DNA of 8,157 nucleotides, from positions 5,764-13,920 of the forward strand of contig DMLA01000004.1 of assembly GCA_003453555.1 (NCBI GenBank), given 5' to 3'. The notes under the pieces were generated by a model. It was not told the DNA's origin. It did not search any database and saw nothing but the letters and a program-made list of their open reading frames with translations. The translations under genes were made by a program, and so were the position numbers. Origin of the DNA: Chloroflexota bacterium (GTDB lineage Bacteria > Chloroflexota > Anaerolineae > UBA7937). Every line of letters starts with the position of its first letter. The stretch's first letter is position 1. Shown in pieces: positions 5,848 to 8,157 of the stretch.

Positions 5848-5864
5848 TTATAAAGAGGTGACTT

Positions 5865-6386
5865 ATGCCTGATGTCGTAATCTTAGTCGATATGCAGCGC
5901 GGCTTCTTGGAGGAGGGGAACCCACTCTATTGTGGGGACGAAGCCCGGCGCATCATACCCCATGTTCAGAGGCTGCTAGACGAGCAGTTGAAGAAAGGGT
6001 CCACAGTGATATTCACCGCCGATACCCACCCGCCCGAGGACAAAGAGTTCGAGATGTTCCCACCACACTGCATAGAAGGCACAGAGGAGGCGGAGATCAT
6101 CCCCGAACTGGCCTCCTATCCTGGCCAGAGGCTACCCAAGAGACGGTACAGCGCCTTCTATGACACCGACCTAGATGAACGCCTGGCGGCGCTGAAACCC
6201 GAGAAGTTGATCATCTGCGGTGTCTGCACCGATATCTGCGTCCTCCATACAGTGGCCGACGCTCGCAACCGCGACTACCGGGTGGAGATCTACACCAACT
6301 GCGTGGCCTCCTTCGATGAGGAGGCCCACCGCTTCGCCCTTAAGCATATGGAGAAGATCCTAGGGGCGAAACTTGCTATCGCATGA
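5865..6386 (+). CDS. pncA: Nicotinamidase-like cysteine hydrolase (isochorismatase family)
   Basis: This 173-residue cytoplasmic protein of the isochorismatase-like fold most likely deamidates nicotinamide to nicotinate. The catalytic triad is visible as Asp9 ('LVDMQRGF'), Lys92 ('RLPKRRYSAF') and Cys125 ('GVCTDICVLHT'). Metal ligands of nicotinamidases are partly kept: Asp53 and His55 in 'TADTH', and His68 in 'FPPHCIEGT'. The position equal to His57 of the Mycobacterium enzyme appears to be Glu61, a pattern seen in a 'DPEF-FPPHC' subgroup of cysteine hydrolases. The following gene is nicotinate phosphoribosyltransferase, whose substrate would be this enzyme's product, and that context supports nicotinamidase over isochorismatase. 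ATG 5865 has a good Shine-Dalgarno site. The fold is certain; the exact substrate is inferred. Confidence 0.85.
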   Translation: MPDVVILVDMQRGFLEEGNPLYCGDEARRIIPHVQRLLDEQLKKGSTVIFTADTHPPEDKEFEMFPPHCIEGTEEAEIIPELASYPGQRLPKRRYSAFYDTDLDERLAALKPEKLIICGVCTDICVLHTVADARNRDYRVEIYTNCVASFDEEAHRFALKHMEKILGAKLAIA

Positions 6387-6400
6387 TGGGAGAGGCCGAT

Positions 6401-7414
6401 ATGCTTACCCCTTTTGACCCCCTAGAAACGGTGCTCCGCGGCGAGACGGCGGACATCTACTTTGCCCGTGCCCAGAGCATCCTAGAGTTAGAGAACCTCA
6501 ACCCTCAGGTGACCATGGAGGTCTTCACCAATGGAGGAGGTATCCTCTGCGGCATGAAAGAAGTGCTGGCCCTCCTGGGTCGAGTCCTCCCCCCCGATGG
6601 CCAGGTGTGGGCCCTCTCCGAGGGCGACGAGATGGCGGGGAAGGAGGTGGTCTTGCGCATCAAGGGGCCCTACCGCTCTTTCGGCTTATACGAGACCGCC
6701 TTTTTGGGGATTTTGGCCCATGAGAGCGGTTGGGCCACCGCTGCTCGCCGCTGTGTAGAGGCGGCTGGCGATATCCCCATTATCAGTTTCGGGGCCCGCC
6801 ACGTCCACCCCGAGGTGGCGGCGCGCATGGAGTACGCAGCCCTGGTGGGAGGTTGTGTGGCCTGCGCCACCCCCGCCGGAGCCAAACTGGCTGGGCTAGA
6901 GGCCGCGGGCACCATCCCCCACGCTCTGATTTTGGCCTTCGGCGACACGGTGGAGGCCACCCTAGCCTTCGACCAGCACATGCCTCCCCAGGTGAACCGC
7001 GTCGCCCTGGTAGATACCTTCAAGGATGAGGCCGAGGAGAGTCTCCGCGTAGCCGAAGCGCTGGGAGATAGGCTCTGGGGGGTGCGGCTGGATACCCCGC
7101 CGGAGCGAGGAAGGGTGACGCCGGAACTGGTGATAGAGGTCCGTGCCCGCTTGGATCAAGCGGGGTATGACCACGTGAAGATCGTGGTCAGCGGGGGCAT
7201 CACCCCGGAGCGTATCCGAGAGTTCAGGGAGAAGGGGGCCCCTGTGGACGCCTTCGGCGTGGGGAGCGCCATCAGCGGGGCCCCTCCCATCGACTTCACC
7301 GCCGATATCAAGGTCATAGACGGCAAACCGGTGGCCAAAAGGGGACGCATACCGGGGGAGACCTATAACCCCAGACTCAAGAAGGCAGATCTCTCCCCAT
7401 ACACCAACGCATGA
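6401..7414 (+). CDS. pncB: Nicotinate phosphoribosyltransferase
   Basis: This enzyme joins nicotinate and PRPP to make nicotinate mononucleotide, the committed step of the Preiss-Handler route to NAD. The 337-residue form from ATG 6401 has 'RGETADIYFARAQ' (13-25), 'YETAFLGILAHESGWAT' (97-113), 'FGARHVHP' (130-137), 'GTIPHALIL' (170-178) with a conserved His174 probably equal to the phosphorylated histidine of other members, 'DTFKDE' (205-210), 'GVRLDTP' (227-233), and the phosphate-binding strands 'VSGGITPERI' (263-272) and 'FGVGSAISG' (285-293). It is a shorter, archaeal-like type compared with E. coli PncB (about 400 residues). GGGAGAGG (6388-6395) places the start at 6401. ATG 6383, which overlaps the previous stop as ATGA, would add six residues and is the main alternative. 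It is co-transcribed with the nicotinamidase-like gene. No oddities in the active site were seen. Confidence 0.95.
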   Translation: MLTPFDPLETVLRGETADIYFARAQSILELENLNPQVTMEVFTNGGGILCGMKEVLALLGRVLPPDGQVWALSEGDEMAGKEVVLRIKGPYRSFGLYETAFLGILAHESGWATAARRCVEAAGDIPIISFGARHVHPEVAARMEYAALVGGCVACATPAGAKLAGLEAAGTIPHALILAFGDTVEATLAFDQHMPPQVNRVALVDTFKDEAEESLRVAEALGDRLWGVRLDTPPERGRVTPELVIEVRARLDQAGYDHVKIVVSGGITPERIREFREKGAPVDAFGVGSAISGAPPIDFTADIKVIDGKPVAKRGRIPGETYNPRLKKADLSPYTNA

Positions 7415-7435
7415 ATGAATCCTTCTGCCCCTGGT

Positions 7436-7451
7436 TAGAACGAATGTTCTA
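7436..7451. promoter_or_regulatory. Palindrome resembling a LexA (SOS) box
   Basis: TAGAAC (7436-7441) and GTTCTA (7446-7451) are perfect inverted copies around GAAT. The core GAAC-GAAT-GTTC fits the Gram-positive-type LexA consensus CGAAC-RNRY-GTTYC at every position except the outermost C bases. It lies about 60 bases before the orphan membrane protein start and 22 bases after the pncB stop, where an operator for the downstream gene would be expected. No convincing -35/-10 pair was found around it, so the promoter it would control is unclear. Confidence 0.45.
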
Positions 7452-7511
7452 CAAACGCGCAAAACGCCTGGTTATGCGGCATTCTTACCTATGGAGGTCG
7501 CCGGGGAAACT

Positions 7512-8150
7512 ATGAGTAGAGCGGAATCGACTATAGTTGGCCTGGTCATAGGAATCATCTGTCCCGTATCGCTGTTCGTTCTTTGGTGGTGGGTTGCTGC
7601 GGCCCTCAGTATTTATCGCGTGTTTTCGATCTCGGAGAGTGGCATCGCCACTGCGGCATTCACAGGTTTAGGCCTCGGAATTGTCCTTGACATCCTGGGC
7701 TTGAAGAACTGGATAACCAGGTTCTACAGTTTAGACGTGAAGTTGACGGTGCTGGCTTATCTGTTCTGGTCGGCTATGGCAGTCGCTTTCTTTATGGGAT
7801 TACCGTTCGGGAATATCGCCCTGGGAACACTTGCGGGGTTGTATGTCGGTCGGAAACAACACCACGCGGGAGCAAGCGGGGACCTATTTGCAAGAAGTGC
7901 CAGGAATATCAGCATCTTCACCGCCTTGGTAACCGGTGCAGAGGCATTGCCCATAGGGATTCTCGCTCTGGGTGAGCGAATTATTGTGGCAGGCCTTCGA
8001 GCAATCGTGGGCCTGGACAAATTTGTCACCACTGATCTGATGGGCGTGGGCCTGGTCGGCGTAGGGTGCCTGGTTCTCATGGCGGTACAATTCTGGTGTA
8101 CCAGAACTGCGGCTGCACTCGCATTCAGGCTTGGCAAGAACGTCGCATAA
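7512..8150 (+). CDS. Polytopic membrane protein of unknown function
   Basis: I do not recognise this family. From ATG 7512 it has 212 residues with five or six predicted transmembrane helices, at about 8-34, 45-64, 76-94, 97-113, 134-154 and 178-198. Residues that look like conserved landmarks are 'DILGLKNWITRFY' (60-72), 'FFMGLPFGNIALG' (93-105), and 'AGLYVGRKQHH' (108-118). Loops are short and there is no visible catalytic or binding motif. GGGGA (7503-7507) lies 4 bases before ATG 7512; ATG 7491 would add seven residues but has no clear ribosome site. By eye the gene uses more TTT, TTA and CGT codons and is less GC-rich than its neighbours, which hints at recent transfer. A LexA-like palindrome precedes it. 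It appears monocistronic here and ends 7 bases before the window edge. Confidence 0.75.
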   Translation: MSRAESTIVGLVIGIICPVSLFVLWWWVAAALSIYRVFSISESGIATAAFTGLGLGIVLDILGLKNWITRFYSLDVKLTVLAYLFWSAMAVAFFMGLPFGNIALGTLAGLYVGRKQHHAGASGDLFARSARNISIFTALVTGAEALPIGILALGERIIVAGLRAIVGLDKFVTTDLMGVGLVGVGCLVLMAVQFWCTRTAAALAFRLGKNVA

Positions 8151-8157
8151 CAGCGTG

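Noticed and set aside
5836..5864. Riboswitch or attenuator before the NAD salvage genes
   Set aside because: The predicted leader is only about 11 bases, too short for a sensing RNA structure.
6730..7029. Alternative + strand frame inside pncB
   Set aside because: It is Arg/Gly/Pro/His-rich out-of-frame sequence fully inside a conserved enzyme gene, with no family features.

Overview
The window is a densely packed bacterial segment with every gene on the + strand. It is GC-rich, and GTG, TTG and ATG are all used as starts behind clear Shine-Dalgarno sites. The organism looks like a Chloroflexota-type bacterium, probably thermophilic or anaerobic. The grounds are the 'AMEAIGRNPEA' loop of the c subunit, the form of AtpB, a MurE with 'FGSAGLRDRAKRP...TAEDPRTED' motifs, and frequent AGG and ATA codons. 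This assignment is from memory of family sequences, not from a search, and is moderate at best. MurE implies a peptidoglycan wall, which argues against wall-less Dehalococcoides-like lineages.

Region 1 (1-1603) is the end of a respiratory complex I operon: the last 39 codons of nuoM, then complete nuoN. Region 2 (1614-4130) is an ATP synthase F0 operon behind a near-consensus sigma-70 promoter: atpI, atpB, atpE, and an atpF whose product carries a delta-type C-terminal domain. It ends in a strong hairpin. The F1 genes (alpha, gamma, beta, epsilon) do not follow and must lie elsewhere. NADH-driven proton pumping and the proton-driven F0 motor are thus adjacent.

Region 3 (4125-5804) has a second extended -10 promoter overlapping the hairpin. 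It drives an unannotated-looking 42-residue single-span membrane protein that is translationally coupled to murE. Region 4 (5805-7414) is a two-gene NAD salvage operon with its own promoter: a nicotinamidase-like cysteine hydrolase and nicotinate phosphoribosyltransferase, which together convert nicotinamide to nicotinate and then to nicotinate mononucleotide. Region 5 (7415-8150) is an orphan polytopic membrane protein with a different base composition, preceded by a palindrome with the form of a Gram-positive LexA (SOS) box.

The points most worth a second look are the short b/delta fusion without the delta N-terminal domain, the eroded glycine motif in the c subunit, the possible SOS box before the orphan membrane protein, the tiny membrane ORF before murE, and a 16-base element shared by two promoters. 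I saw no tRNA, rRNA, CRISPR array, transposase or attachment site.
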